Part shown: piece by piece, positions 7,226 to 16,601 of the stretch
Position numbering within the stretch: position 1 is the first letter of the stretch
Layout of the letters: every line of letters begins with the position of its first letter
Translations under genes and position numbers: made by a program
Source: JAGDZR01 sp049115695
Lineage (GTDB): Bacteria > Bacteroidota > Bacteroidia > Cytophagales > Cyclobacteriaceae
Direction: 5' to 3'
DNA: 64,000 bases
Assembly (NCBI GenBank): GCA_049115695.1
Contig: JAGDZR010000010.1
Coordinates: 62,001 to 126,000, forward strand
The notes under the pieces: generated by a model
What the model saw: only the letters and a program-made list of their open reading frames with translations
Databases searched by the model: none
Told to the model about the DNA's origin: nothing

Positions 7226-10200
7226 ATGAAAAACCAGTTTTTGATCATTGCGGGGGTTGTCCTAATGGCATTTTCATGCCAGGAAACACCCAAAGCGAAA
7301 CGCTTTAATCTTTTATCTGAAGGACAATCAGGAATTGATTTCAACAATATTCTCACGGAAAATGATACCTTCAATTATTTCACCTATTCATACATGTACA
7401 TGGGAGGTGGTATTTCAGTTGGAGACATTAACCAAGATGGTTTGCCGGATCTCTTTTTCACAGGAAATCAGGTGCAAAACAAACTGTACCTTAACAAAGG
7501 AGGACTAAAGTTCGAGGATATTACTGAAAAGTCAGGAGTGGCTGGAGATGACAGGTGGTACACCGGCACATCAATGGTAGACATCAACTCGGATGGATTG
7601 CTAGATATTTACGTATGCGTCTCGGGCAAGTATGACCAAAGAGAAAATCAGCTATTCGTTAACAATGGTGATTTAACGTTCACAGAGTCAGCTGCCCAAT
7701 ATGGACTGGCAGATAATAGTCAATCTATTCAGGCTTCATTTTTTGATTACGACAAGGATGGTGATTTGGACATGTATTTGGCACACTATCCGTCCACTCC
7801 ATTTAATACTTCTCAAAATGAATACCGCAACTGGATCGACAATCCTTCCAAGGAAACAAGTGATCGCTTGTACAGACAGGATGATAATGGAAAATTTATA
7901 GATGTCACTGAGAAGTCAGGTCTTCTCAACTTTGGACTAACGGTCAGCGCATCAATCGCTGACTTTAACAATGATGGATGGGAAGATATCTATGTGTCGA
8001 ATGATTTTAGCACACCCGACTTTTTCTACTTCAATAATGGTGACGGAACATTCACAGACAAACTCAAGGACGTGACCAAGCAAACAGCATTCTATGGCAT
8101 GGGAACGGATGCTGCTGACTTTAACAATGATGGACTCTTCGACCTTATGCAGGTAGACATGGCCGCACAAGATAACAGGAGGCAAAAAGCAAACATGGCC
8201 AGCATGAATCCTAAATTGTTCTGGAACACGGTCAACAATGGCTTTCATTATCAATACATGTATAATGCGTTGCAGCTAAACCGAGGTATATCAGACAATC
8301 TTCCGTTATTTAGCAATACTGCGTGGATTTCAAACGTTGCTGCCACTGACTGGAGTTGGTGCCCGTTATTTGCAGACTTTGACAATGACGGGTTAAAAGA
8401 CCTGTTCGTTACAAATGGAACCAGAAAAGAAATAAACAACCGCGACTTCTTTAAAGCACTGGATAAACTTACGATTCAACAACGAATTGATAGCGCCTAT
8501 CACCTGTCAATGCAAATGCCGCAAGAACCCATTGACAACTTCATTTTCAAAAATCGTGATGGAATGATCTTTGATAAAATGAACGAAGACTGGTCTTTGG
8601 AGCTTGTAGGCTTTTCAAATGGTGCAGTATATAGCGATTTGGATGGTGATGGAGATTTGGATCTGATTATCAATAATATCGATGATCCGTCTGTCATTTT
8701 TGAAAATAATAGCAACGAGATTGATCAGTCACAATTTGTTAAAATTGAGCTAAGAGGTGATGAGAAAAATCCATTTGGGCTAAGCAGCCTGGTATCGCTT
8801 AACACCTCATCAGGTAGTCAGCATAGATACATGACTTCCTCCAGAGGTTACCAATCTTCTATTGATCCCGTTCTTCACTTTGGTATTGCTCCCGGTACTG
8901 AAATCCTGGATGTCAAAATTCAGTGGTCAGATGGAACAGTACAGCTGGTTTCAGATTTAATGATCAATCAACTCAACACAATCAAGAAACAGGCGAATAG
9001 CGCGCCTCAGTCAGAAAAAAATCAGGATACTTTCTTCACTGATCAGAATGAAAAATTACCAGAGTTTTACCATTCAGAAAACCCTTACAACGATTTCATT
9101 CATCAGGTTCTTCTTCCTCATAAAATGAGCAACTTTGGGCCCGCGCTAGCGACTGGCGATATCAATGGCGATCAACTGGATGATATTTTCGTAGGTAATG
9201 GCGCAGATCATCCGGCTCAATTCTTCCTTCAAAATAGCGATGGAAATTTCGATATATTCATGGAACCCACGCTCAGGTTAGACTCAGCTCAAGAGGATAT
9301 GGGAGCGTTGTTTTTTGATGTTGACTTAGATGGTGATTTAGATCTATATGTTGTCAGTGGAGGAAATAAAGAGCTCGATTACAAAAAGGATTTTTATCAA
9401 GACAGATTATATCTTAACGATGGAAAAGGCTCATTTCAAAAAACTGAAAATGTTCTTCCTGATGTCATAGGAAGTGGATCCAGAGTGATAGCCAAGGACA
9501 TAGATGGGGATAATGATCTTGATTTAATGGTAGCTGGTCGATTATACCCTCAAAAATATCCTGACCCGGGTCAGAGCTATATACTCATCAACAAGCTAGA
9601 GACTGGAACTTTGGTTTTCGAAGATGCAACTGCTTCGTTAATTCCGGAATTCTCAAGACTGGGTATGGTTACAGACATGACTTGGGTAGATCTTGACAAC
9701 AATGGAAAAGAAGAATTTGTAGTAGTTGGCGAATGGATGCCGCTTACTGTGTTTGAAGAAATGAATGGGACTTTTCAACTCGCCACAGAAAAGTATGGTT
9801 TCTCGGACACATTTGGGTGGTGGTTTAGCGTAGACAAGGGAGATTTTGATAATGATGGGGATATGGACCTGATTGCCGGTAACCTTGGACTAAATTATAA
9901 ATATCAGGCCAATGAGAACGAAACTTTCGATTTGTATGTCAACGACTTTGATAAGAATACAAAAAATGATTTGGTCCTTGGATACTTCAACAATGGAGAG
10001 CAGTTTCCTGTGAGAGGGCGACAATGCTCCTCTGATCAGGTACCAGCAATTCAGGAAAAGTATAAAGACTATAGCTCATTCTCAACAGCAACACTTGAAG
10101 ACATTTATGGTAAAAGAGATCTTGAAAATTCAGTTCATTTTCAAGTGAAAAGCTTCGCCAGTGTCTATGTGGAAAACAAGGGAAATGGAGAAATGGCATT

Positions 10201-10525
10201 ACAACCACTACCAACACTAGCTCAAATTTCTCCCATCAACGACATGATCATTGATGATGTAAACGGCGACAACAATTTGGATGTTATTGTGGCAGGTAAC
10301 TTATATGCCGCGGAAGTCGAAACACCACGGTCAGATGCGGGAACTGGATTGTTACTACTTGGCAATGGAAAGGGCCGGTTTACCTCATCTCCCATAAATG
10401 AAAGTGGGATCGTCCTTAACGATGACGTGAAAAATCTAGCCCCAATCCAAGCAGGTGATAAAAAAGGATTCGTTTCTGCTAGTAATCAAGGTAAATTGCA
10501 GATATTGATAGAGAGCGACGACTAA
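7226..10525 (+). CDS. FG-GAP/VCBS-repeat lipoprotein with ASPIC/UnbV domain (CRTAC1-like)
   Basis: This 1099-residue protein has a type II signal peptide (lipobox MAFS-C18), so it is predicted to be an outer-membrane or surface lipoprotein. It contains many FG-GAP/VCBS repeats with calcium-binding DxNxDGxxD loops (for example GDINQDGLPD, DFNNDGWED, DLDGDGDLD) on both sides of a central ASPIC/UnbV domain (about 505-580, containing SSRGYQSS, HFGIA and IQWSDGT). A second propeller follows the domain. Such proteins are frequent in marine Bacteroidota, are often linked to SusC/D systems and are thought to bind calcium or glycans; no catalytic activity is assigned. The gene has its own candidate promoter and a 12-bp repeat upstream. 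It sits between the hybrid sensor and the capsule genes. Confidence 0.92.
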   Translation: MKNQFLIIAGVVLMAFSCQETPKAKRFNLLSEGQSGIDFNNILTENDTFNYFTYSYMYMGGGISVGDINQDGLPDLFFTGNQVQNKLYLNKGGLKFEDITEKSGVAGDDRWYTGTSMVDINSDGLLDIYVCVSGKYDQRENQLFVNNGDLTFTESAAQYGLADNSQSIQASFFDYDKDGDLDMYLAHYPSTPFNTSQNEYRNWIDNPSKETSDRLYRQDDNGKFIDVTEKSGLLNFGLTVSASIADFNNDGWEDIYVSNDFSTPDFFYFNNGDGTFTDKLKDVTKQTAFYGMGTDAADFNNDGLFDLMQVDMAAQDNRRQKANMASMNPKLFWNTVNNGFHYQYMYNALQLNRGISDNLPLFSNTAWISNVAATDWSWCPLFADFDNDGLKDLFVTNGTRKEINNRDFFKALDKLTIQQRIDSAYHLSMQMPQEPIDNFIFKNRDGMIFDKMNEDWSLELVGFSNGAVYSDLDGDGDLDLIINNIDDPSVIFENNSNEIDQSQFVKIELRGDEKNPFGLSSLVSLNTSSGSQHRYMTSSRGYQSSIDPVLHFGIAPGTEILDVKIQWSDGTVQLVSDLMINQLNTIKKQANSAPQSEKNQDTFFTDQNEKLPEFYHSENPYNDFIHQVLLPHKMSNFGPALATGDINGDQLDDIFVGNGADHPAQFFLQNSDGNFDIFMEPTLRLDSAQEDMGALFFDVDLDGDLDLYVVSGGNKELDYKKDFYQDRLYLNDGKGSFQKTENVLPDVIGSGSRVIAKDIDGDNDLDLMVAGRLYPQKYPDPGQSYILINKLETGTLVFEDATASLIPEFSRLGMVTDMTWVDLDNNGKEEFVVVGEWMPLTVFEEMNGTFQLATEKYGFSDTFGWWFSVDKGDFDNDGDMDLIAGNLGLNYKYQANENETFDLYVNDFDKNTKNDLVLGYFNNGEQFPVRGRQCSSDQVPAIQEKYKDYSSFSTATLEDIYGKRDLENSVHFQVKSFASVYVENKGNGEMALQPLPTLAQISPINDMIIDDVNGDNNLDVIVAGNLYAAEVETPRSDAGTGLLLLGNGKGRFTSSPINESGIVLNDDVKNLAPIQAGDKKGFVSASNQGKLQILIESDD

Positions 10526-10629
10526 ACAGGCTCTTTGACTACTGTCAGTAAGATTCAACTCTAACGTCATTAACTGCTATATTGTCTCTAGTGGGAAGAG
10601 ATATTTAGCTTTACTTTGAAAAAAGATTT

Positions 10630-11292
10630 TTGAAACCCCTTAAGAACATATTCTTTCTAACGCTTACCAGTTTAGGGCTTATAGGTTGTGAACTCACGCT
10701 GGAAAGCGAAGAAATTGTCTATGCGAATGATTTTGAGAATGAGGATTTGAATTTGATAAATGGTGGTAGAGTTCTGGATTTTGACGGTTCGAATGTAATT
10801 GGAAATTACAACAATGATGGATTTGATTTAACGCTATCAGATTTGCCTGACCACAACCATGTCAAAATTTCATTTGATTTATTGATTCATGATAGTTGGA
10901 ATGGAAATCAACAAGGAAAAGGAGGACCAGATATTTGGTATTTTCATTTAGTCGTAAATGATAAACCAATTTTCAGAAATTCGTTTACCACAACCTTTTC
11001 AAATACTGGTTGTGGTTCTCAATACTGTCTATTGCAATCTTATCCAAAAGAGTATCCATTTTCCCATGATCCAAAAAGTGGGGTTTCAAATTTCAAACCT
11101 GGGCTATGCCTACATTCTGATGAACAGGATGGAACGTCGGTCTATCGTATCTCCAAGATATTTCAACATAGGAAGAATAATCTCCTTGTAGTCTTTGGAG
11201 ATTCGCTGGTACAAACAAACAGCAATTCACCAATTTGTGATGAAAGCTGGTCATTGGATAATTTGGTTATTGAAACCCTTCAGTATAAATGA
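10630..11292 (+). CDS. Predicted lipoprotein of unknown function, TTG start
   Basis: This 220-residue protein starts at TTG 10630. The frame has a TAG at 10606 and no ATG before the lipobox, and the TTG start gives an ideal lipoprotein signal peptide ending LIG-C20. The mature part looks beta-rich with aromatic/Gly stretches (HDSWNGN, GGPDIWYFHL) and five further cysteines that could form disulfides. It may be a jelly-roll or lectin-like sandwich, but no family is recognised. Its stop overlaps the ATG of the first wzi gene (ATGA), so it is translationally coupled to capsule-anchoring proteins. A role in surface polysaccharide retention or assembly is inferred from that alone. Confidence 0.8.
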   Translation: MKPLKNIFFLTLTSLGLIGCELTLESEEIVYANDFENEDLNLINGGRVLDFDGSNVIGNYNNDGFDLTLSDLPDHNHVKISFDLLIHDSWNGNQQGKGGPDIWYFHLVVNDKPIFRNSFTTTFSNTGCGSQYCLLQSYPKEYPFSHDPKSGVSNFKPGLCLHSDEQDGTSVYRISKIFQHRKNNLLVVFGDSLVQTNSNSPICDESWSLDNLVIETLQYK

Positions 11293-12857
11293 GACTCATC
11301 CTTATATCAATCATTGTGAGTTCTTCGTTTATGTCGATCGCTCAATATGTCCCGTTAGGAACCCCTGGACTCGACATTACTCAAAGGTTGAATAATCTTG
11401 AGGACTCAAGCAAGGCATCTGTCTTTCATAAGGTATCGTATCAAAATTCGTCCGAATTGTACTTCACGCTGCTAGATAAGCCAATAATTGAAGTTTCATG
11501 GCTAGCCCCTCAGCTGAAAATGGAATTCAACAGTCAGTATCCCTACTATCACAATAATTACAACTTGCTTCCCACCAAGGGTCTTCAATCTTTGTTTTCA
11601 ACTGGAATTAATCTTGAAACCCCCATTTTTCGAATGCAAATAAGACCGGAACTTGTTTGGTCCCAAAATAGTGAATATCGCCCGTTCTCAAACTCTTTAC
11701 CAGATGCCTATTGGCAAACACGCTATAAAGGATGGAATAGGACAGACGCCCATGGTTATTTTGGTCAGGAATCCATCAGAAGATTACTTCCGGGTCAGTC
11801 CTATGCCAAACTTCATTACAAACACTTCATTGAGGCTGGAATATCAACGGAGAACATAAGGTGGGGACCCGGAAGATTTGGAAATCTAATCCTTGGCCCA
11901 TCAACCCAAGGATTTAATCATATAAGCATAGGTTCAGAAACACCCATTGAGACTCCACTTGGAGGAATTGAGTATCAGGTAGTAATGGGTAGGCTTGAAA
12001 ATAATAATGTGAGCCCCATATTTCCGCCTGAACATGGCCTGAATCCATTCACTATCAATAAGCGCAGAGAGTACAGATATTTTTCTGGATTCTCCTTAGC
12101 GTATCATTCAAACTGGTTAGAAGGGCTAAGTATTGCTATAAATCTTGCTCAGCAACAATATTGGTCAGACGCCAAAGACCAGAAAAGTTATTTTCCGATA
12201 GGGAAGGTACTATTTAGGGAAGGAGATGGTGGAAATGACGATGACGAAATTAGAGATCAAGTTTTCTCTATTACTGGCCGATGGATTTGGCAAAAAACGA
12301 AGACTGAAATTTACTATGAATATGGTCTTAACGATTCGCCATGGAATTTTAGATACTTTTCAATTATTCCAGGACATACGCGAACCTATGTTTTTGGCAT
12401 TACCAAATCTTTAGATTTTGGTGAAAAAACGCTGCTTTTTGGATTTGAAAACATAAGCCTTTCGCAATCGACATTAAGATACGTGCTCAATCCAGGTAGT
12501 TGGTATGAACATTATCAAATCAGGCAAGGACTTACTCATTTAGGAGAACCTCTTGGCTCTTCCATTCCTGTAGGTTCCGACCGTCAGACGATTGATTTCA
12601 ATCTTATTTCAGAGTCAAACATCTACAGTATCATATTTGAGCGAACTATCATTGATCAGGATTTTTCGCAAAGTGCATTTGCAAATAATCGCAGATGGGT
12701 TGAACTAGCCGTTGGCCCAAAAGTTAATTTTCAGCTGTCAAGGCTTCGAATATCAACTCAAGCGCGATTTATTAAAGTTTATGGCTACCAATGGGAAGTA
12801 AATCCATCAATTACAAGCAACATGAACTTGACTTTAAATCTGATGTACCAATTATGA
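11289..12857 (+). CDS. wzi: Capsule assembly Wzi-family outer-membrane protein, copy 1
   Basis: This 522-residue protein has a cleavable signal peptide (about 1-18, ending SIAQ) and the alternating aromatic pattern of an outer-membrane beta-barrel. Family features include RWGPGRFGNLILGPS (about 190-205) and repeated short strands to the C-terminus, which ends in the hydrophobic LNLMYQL. Wzi proteins help attach capsule polymer to the cell surface. It overlaps the upstream lipoprotein and the downstream paralogue, each by 4 bp. Two Wzi-like proteins in tandem are unusual and suggest either a hetero-assembly or separate handling of two polymers. Confidence 0.88.
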   Translation: MRLILISIIVSSSFMSIAQYVPLGTPGLDITQRLNNLEDSSKASVFHKVSYQNSSELYFTLLDKPIIEVSWLAPQLKMEFNSQYPYYHNNYNLLPTKGLQSLFSTGINLETPIFRMQIRPELVWSQNSEYRPFSNSLPDAYWQTRYKGWNRTDAHGYFGQESIRRLLPGQSYAKLHYKHFIEAGISTENIRWGPGRFGNLILGPSTQGFNHISIGSETPIETPLGGIEYQVVMGRLENNNVSPIFPPEHGLNPFTINKRREYRYFSGFSLAYHSNWLEGLSIAINLAQQQYWSDAKDQKSYFPIGKVLFREGDGGNDDDEIRDQVFSITGRWIWQKTKTEIYYEYGLNDSPWNFRYFSIIPGHTRTYVFGITKSLDFGEKTLLFGFENISLSQSTLRYVLNPGSWYEHYQIRQGLTHLGEPLGSSIPVGSDRQTIDFNLISESNIYSIIFERTIIDQDFSQSAFANNRRWVELAVGPKVNFQLSRLRISTQARFIKVYGYQWEVNPSITSNMNLTLNLMYQL

Positions 12858-14464
12858 ATAAAATTTTGGTATTCATCACCCTTCTAGTAGTTCACAATGC
12901 ATTTGCACAGGTCCCAAATGGATACAGTCAATCCTTTGAAAGAGTCAGGATAAATCAAATATTAAATACAGATACTACCAATAAGTCAGATCTCATAAAA
13001 TCATCAGGCATAAATAATTCGATTGATCAAAAGACGATCTTAACTAAGAAAAATCTCAATTTTTCAATTCTTCCCATTAACCTATTTTCTGAGTTTAACT
13101 CCGCCTACCCTTTCTCAATCAATAACGGAAATCTCCCAAACATCCGAGGCTTACAAAACAAACTCAGCGCCGGCTTTAGTTTATCATGGAAACAATTCAC
13201 ATTCAGATATCAACCTGAGTTTCTCTTTTCAAACCAACGCAGTTTCATGGGATTTCCTGAATCTTACAGTGATCTGCTTTGGCGAAACAGATATTTATGG
13301 TGGAACAACTCTGATGTTCCGGACCTAAATCGGAATCTTGGTCAAACTCAATACAACGTTGGAAATTCTTATTTCTCCTATCAGTTTGCCAATATATCCC
13401 TAAGCCTATCAAATGAACATAATTGGTGGGGACCAGGAATTCAAAATGCACTTCTGTTCACCAACAACGCACCTGCGTTTAGACATTTATCAATAAAATC
13501 TGTTAAACCTTTTAAAACAAAAATTGGATTAATTGAATTTCAGTATCTCGTAGGCAAGCTGATTGAATCAAGGATACCACCACCAGACACATCCCGAACA
13601 TTCGGACAAACAAAGCTGTTTGTCCAAAAGCCTGAAGATCACCGTTGGATCAACGGATTTATCATTTCTCTGAAACCCAAATTAGTTGACGGATTATCCA
13701 TCGGTCTTGGTTTAACCAACCAGCAATACAAAAATGCTATAAGCGGAAATTTGATGGAATTCTTTGTGCCATTTAATCTAGTAAAGCCTAAAAGAATTGG
13801 CGATTCTCATTCGCCTGACCTTTATCGTTCAACCTATCTCAGATGGGTCTTTCCAAAAGCATTATCAGAAATTTATTTTGAATTTGGCAAGCATGGCAGA
13901 TCTAAAGCGCTTGAATCATTTCTTAAAAATCCTATGGATCAAGCTGCATTCATTCTGGGTTTTTCTAAGCTAATACCCGTTTCAAAAAATAGGTTTGTCA
14001 AGTTCTCATTTGAGAACACAGACCTTGCCAATAGATCCCTTACATCAATTAATAATGCAGAAGGATGGTATACAAACTCACAAATAAGGCATGGTCATAC
14101 AAATCAAGGCGAATGGCTTGGGGCCGGGATTGGTTCAGGAGGCAAGCATCAATACCTTGAGATTTCATTTATTGATGCAAATTCAAAATATTCATTGATT
14201 ACTGAGCGTAGAACTAACAATGCAGACTTCTACTACTATCACTTCAACCATAACGGTGATTGGAGGAGAGCATGGATCGACTATGCTGTAGGAACCCAAC
14301 TGGATACAAAGATTCGAAAAGCAATTCGCCTGAGTTTAATGTTCAAATATGTCTATTCATTAAACTATCAGTGGCAACTAATACCAAGTCCTGACAGGTT
14401 TGTTGTTCCTGGTGTTGATGCAAAAAATATTTATTCATCACTAAATGTCACTTACAACTTTTAA
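12854..14464 (+). CDS. Capsule assembly Wzi-family outer-membrane protein, copy 2
   Basis: This 536-residue protein is paralogous to the gene just upstream; both share the aromatic W-G-P-G motif (here NWWGPGIQNALLF) and a similar barrel pattern. I place the start at ATG 12854, not at the upstream in-frame ATG 12791. The later start gives an immediate signal peptide (MNKILVFITLLVVHNAFAQ) and an ATGA overlap with the previous stop. The product is predicted in the outer membrane and involved in capsule attachment or assembly. The sulfotransferase gene follows after 3 bp. Confidence 0.87.
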   Translation: MNKILVFITLLVVHNAFAQVPNGYSQSFERVRINQILNTDTTNKSDLIKSSGINNSIDQKTILTKKNLNFSILPINLFSEFNSAYPFSINNGNLPNIRGLQNKLSAGFSLSWKQFTFRYQPEFLFSNQRSFMGFPESYSDLLWRNRYLWWNNSDVPDLNRNLGQTQYNVGNSYFSYQFANISLSLSNEHNWWGPGIQNALLFTNNAPAFRHLSIKSVKPFKTKIGLIEFQYLVGKLIESRIPPPDTSRTFGQTKLFVQKPEDHRWINGFIISLKPKLVDGLSIGLGLTNQQYKNAISGNLMEFFVPFNLVKPKRIGDSHSPDLYRSTYLRWVFPKALSEIYFEFGKHGRSKALESFLKNPMDQAAFILGFSKLIPVSKNRFVKFSFENTDLANRSLTSINNAEGWYTNSQIRHGHTNQGEWLGAGIGSGGKHQYLEISFIDANSKYSLITERRTNNADFYYYHFNHNGDWRRAWIDYAVGTQLDTKIRKAIRLSLMFKYVYSLNYQWQLIPSPDRFVVPGVDAKNIYSSLNVTYNF

Positions 14465-14467
14465 CTG

Positions 14468-15358
14468 ATGAGCATAGCAAAACCGAACCTATTTATAGTT
14501 GGCGCTGCAAAAGCCGGTACTTCATCTTTGCATGACATCCTCAACCAACACGATGATATCTGCATGTCTTCTGTTAAAGAACCCCACTTCTTCTCAGAAG
14601 TTAGTCAACTTAAAAATAATGACCCATGGCACACATTGAAAACCTCTAACGAGAAAGAATATTTGTCATTGTGGGCTAATGGTGACTATAAATATTTAGG
14701 GGAGTCTAGCCCGTCGTATATGTGGGATCAGAAGGCATGTCATAGGATTAGCGCATTCAATCCCGCAAGTAAAATTATTATGCTTCTGAGAGATCCGGTT
14801 ATGAGAGCATATTCCCATTATCTCATGGATTTTCAAAGCAATCGAGAGAAGCGCAGCTCGTTTCTAAGAGCATTAGCTGATGATAAGGGGAGAGAACCTA
14901 AAGGTTGGGGGATTAGCCGGCTCTATGAAGAATTAGGCTTCTATTCAGCACCTATTAACAATTACCAACAAACCTTCGGGAAGAATAATGTGCTGGTTTT
15001 GTTTTATGAAGAACTATTCAACAATTTGACTAGTCAAATGCTTAAGTTTTGGGATTTTCTTGATATTGCTCCCTCAACAGTAACTTTACAACACAAAAAT
15101 GCTTCCACCAATTATACCTCCTTCGGGAAAATGGTAAAAAAAGTGGGTATTGGAAACTTGATAAACTCAAAGATCAAAGACAAGCTAAAATCCCTCATCC
15201 TCACTGAACGCAAAGCCAGTCTAGGTGATTTGGAGATAAGACGCCTTATTGAAATTTACAGAAATGACATCCTTCTACAAAAAGAGTTGGGCTTTTCATT
15301 TTATTACGATTACTTTAAAACCCAATACCACATAGACTTGGCAAGTGTCTCCACATAA
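14468..15358 (+). CDS. PAPS-dependent sulfotransferase
   Basis: This 296-residue protein has both PAPS-binding signatures of the sulfotransferase family. The 5'-phosphosulfate loop is GAAKAGTSSL (about 12-21), and the 3'-phosphate segment IMLLRDPVMRAYSHY (about 104-118) carries R108 and S116. The spacing resembles the heparan N-deacetylase/sulfotransferase-type branch (KEPHFFS, then SPSYMWD). It likely sulfates a sugar of the capsule in the cytoplasm, before export by the adjacent flippase. It lies 3 bp after wzi copy 2 and overlaps the flippase gene by 14 bp. Confidence 0.92.
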   Translation: MSIAKPNLFIVGAAKAGTSSLHDILNQHDDICMSSVKEPHFFSEVSQLKNNDPWHTLKTSNEKEYLSLWANGDYKYLGESSPSYMWDQKACHRISAFNPASKIIMLLRDPVMRAYSHYLMDFQSNREKRSSFLRALADDKGREPKGWGISRLYEELGFYSAPINNYQQTFGKNNVLVLFYEELFNNLTSQMLKFWDFLDIAPSTVTLQHKNASTNYTSFGKMVKKVGIGNLINSKIKDKLKSLILTERKASLGDLEIRRLIEIYRNDILLQKELGFSFYYDYFKTQYHIDLASVST

Positions 15359-16601
15359 AAAGGTAGCCAAAAATATTGCGTCACTAGGGCTGCTGCAGAT
15401 TACCAATTATCTGGTTCCTGTCATTGCCATTCCGATTCTGCTCAACAGAATTGGCTTAGAAAACTATGGTGTCATTGCCCTTGCACAAGGGATCATGAAT
15501 GTTATCGTCTCGTTTACAGATTACGGCCTCAACTTAACCGGGACAAGATTAATCAGCCAAAATGCGGAAAACAAAGTTGAGCAAGGAAGAATCGGGTTTA
15601 TGATCATCATGATCAAAGTGATTTTGATTGTTGCATTCTTCATTATTCTCTGGGTACTGGTACAGTTTGTACCAATATGGACAAAACATGCTTGGCTTAT
15701 CTTATCAAGCTATTTGATCGTGATTGGAAATTCACTAATGCCAGTATGGTATTTCCAGGGAATCCAAAAAATGTCTCGACTGGCACTTTTTAATTTTATC
15801 TCAAGGTCTCTTTATATAATAGGAATACTGATTTTCATCCAAGATGAATCTTCCTTCATTTATGTCAATGTGATCAATGGACTTTGTTGGATCATTGCAG
15901 CTGCTATTGCGCTACTAGCAGCTCTTAATCGTATTGATTTCAAGGTTAGGTTTACAAGCGCAACTGAAGCTTTCGTTTTTGCCAAAAACAACACATCCGT
16001 GTTTTTGTCGATTGTCAGTGGAACAGCCTACAGAAATACAAGTATTATTCTTGCCGGATTTTTCCTGAATTCCTATTGGCTGGGAGTTTATGGAGTTTTA
16101 GACAAAATCATCATGCTGATTATTAATTCCTTCAGCTTAGTTTTTAGGGCCATATTTCCAACTCTTTGTACTCTGATTAGAGAAGAAGCTGGAAATCTTA
16201 AAAAATTCATCCTATTGACCTTTGGAAGATTAACGTTGCTGCTTGTACCTGGTGTTATCATTCTTTATTGGATTGGCGGTGATGTCATCGCTCTGCTTTC
16301 GGACCAAATAACAACTGAAGAAATCGTTCCCTATATGGGCCTAGTTGCACTAATCCCAGTTGTTCTCTTCATTAATCTGCCTGTCAGTCTTTTGATGATT
16401 AGTCACAATATGAAGCGAGAATATCTGGTTTATAACTCCTCAGCGCTGATTGTTGTGTTGCTCATTTCACCTATTCTTGCAACCCAATTTCAGATTTATG
16501 GACTAATTGGTGGAATTGCCCTGGCCGAGTGTGCCATGTTGGTTGTAGGCATATTGATCATCCTGATCAAAGGTTTGAAGCTCAACGAACAAGATGTTTG
16601 A
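15345..16601 (+). CDS. wzx: Wzx-type polysaccharide flippase (MOP superfamily), GTG start
   Basis: This 418-residue integral membrane protein has about 12 predicted helices, from VAKNIASLGLLQITNYLVPVI onward, as in the RfbX/Wzx branch of the MOP flippases. It would move undecaprenyl-linked repeat units across the inner membrane. The start is GTG 15345, which lies inside the 3' end of the sulfotransferase gene and implies coupled translation. It is the last gene of the plus-strand block. Its 3' end overlaps the convergent glycosyltransferase gene by 20 bp, and no terminator is visible there. It is the only Wzx in the window, although two Wzy-like genes are present. Confidence 0.9.
   Translation: MSPHKKVAKNIASLGLLQITNYLVPVIAIPILLNRIGLENYGVIALAQGIMNVIVSFTDYGLNLTGTRLISQNAENKVEQGRIGFMIIMIKVILIVAFFIILWVLVQFVPIWTKHAWLILSSYLIVIGNSLMPVWYFQGIQKMSRLALFNFISRSLYIIGILIFIQDESSFIYVNVINGLCWIIAAAIALLAALNRIDFKVRFTSATEAFVFAKNNTSVFLSIVSGTAYRNTSIILAGFFLNSYWLGVYGVLDKIIMLIINSFSLVFRAIFPTLCTLIREEAGNLKKFILLTFGRLTLLLVPGVIILYWIGGDVIALLSDQITTEEIVPYMGLVALIPVVLFINLPVSLLMISHNMKREYLVYNSSALIVVLLISPILATQFQIYGLIGGIALAECAMLVVGILIILIKGLKLNEQDV

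Noticed and set aside
2676..10525. A polysaccharide utilisation locus around the hybrid sensor
   Set aside because: No SusC/SusD pair, glycoside hydrolase or lyase is present in the window; only the sensor and an FG-GAP lipoprotein are seen.
12791..12853. Upstream ATG extension of the second wzi gene
   Set aside because: The extension lies inside the first wzi gene and would bury the signal peptide; ATG 12854 gives a signal peptide and an ATGA overlap.
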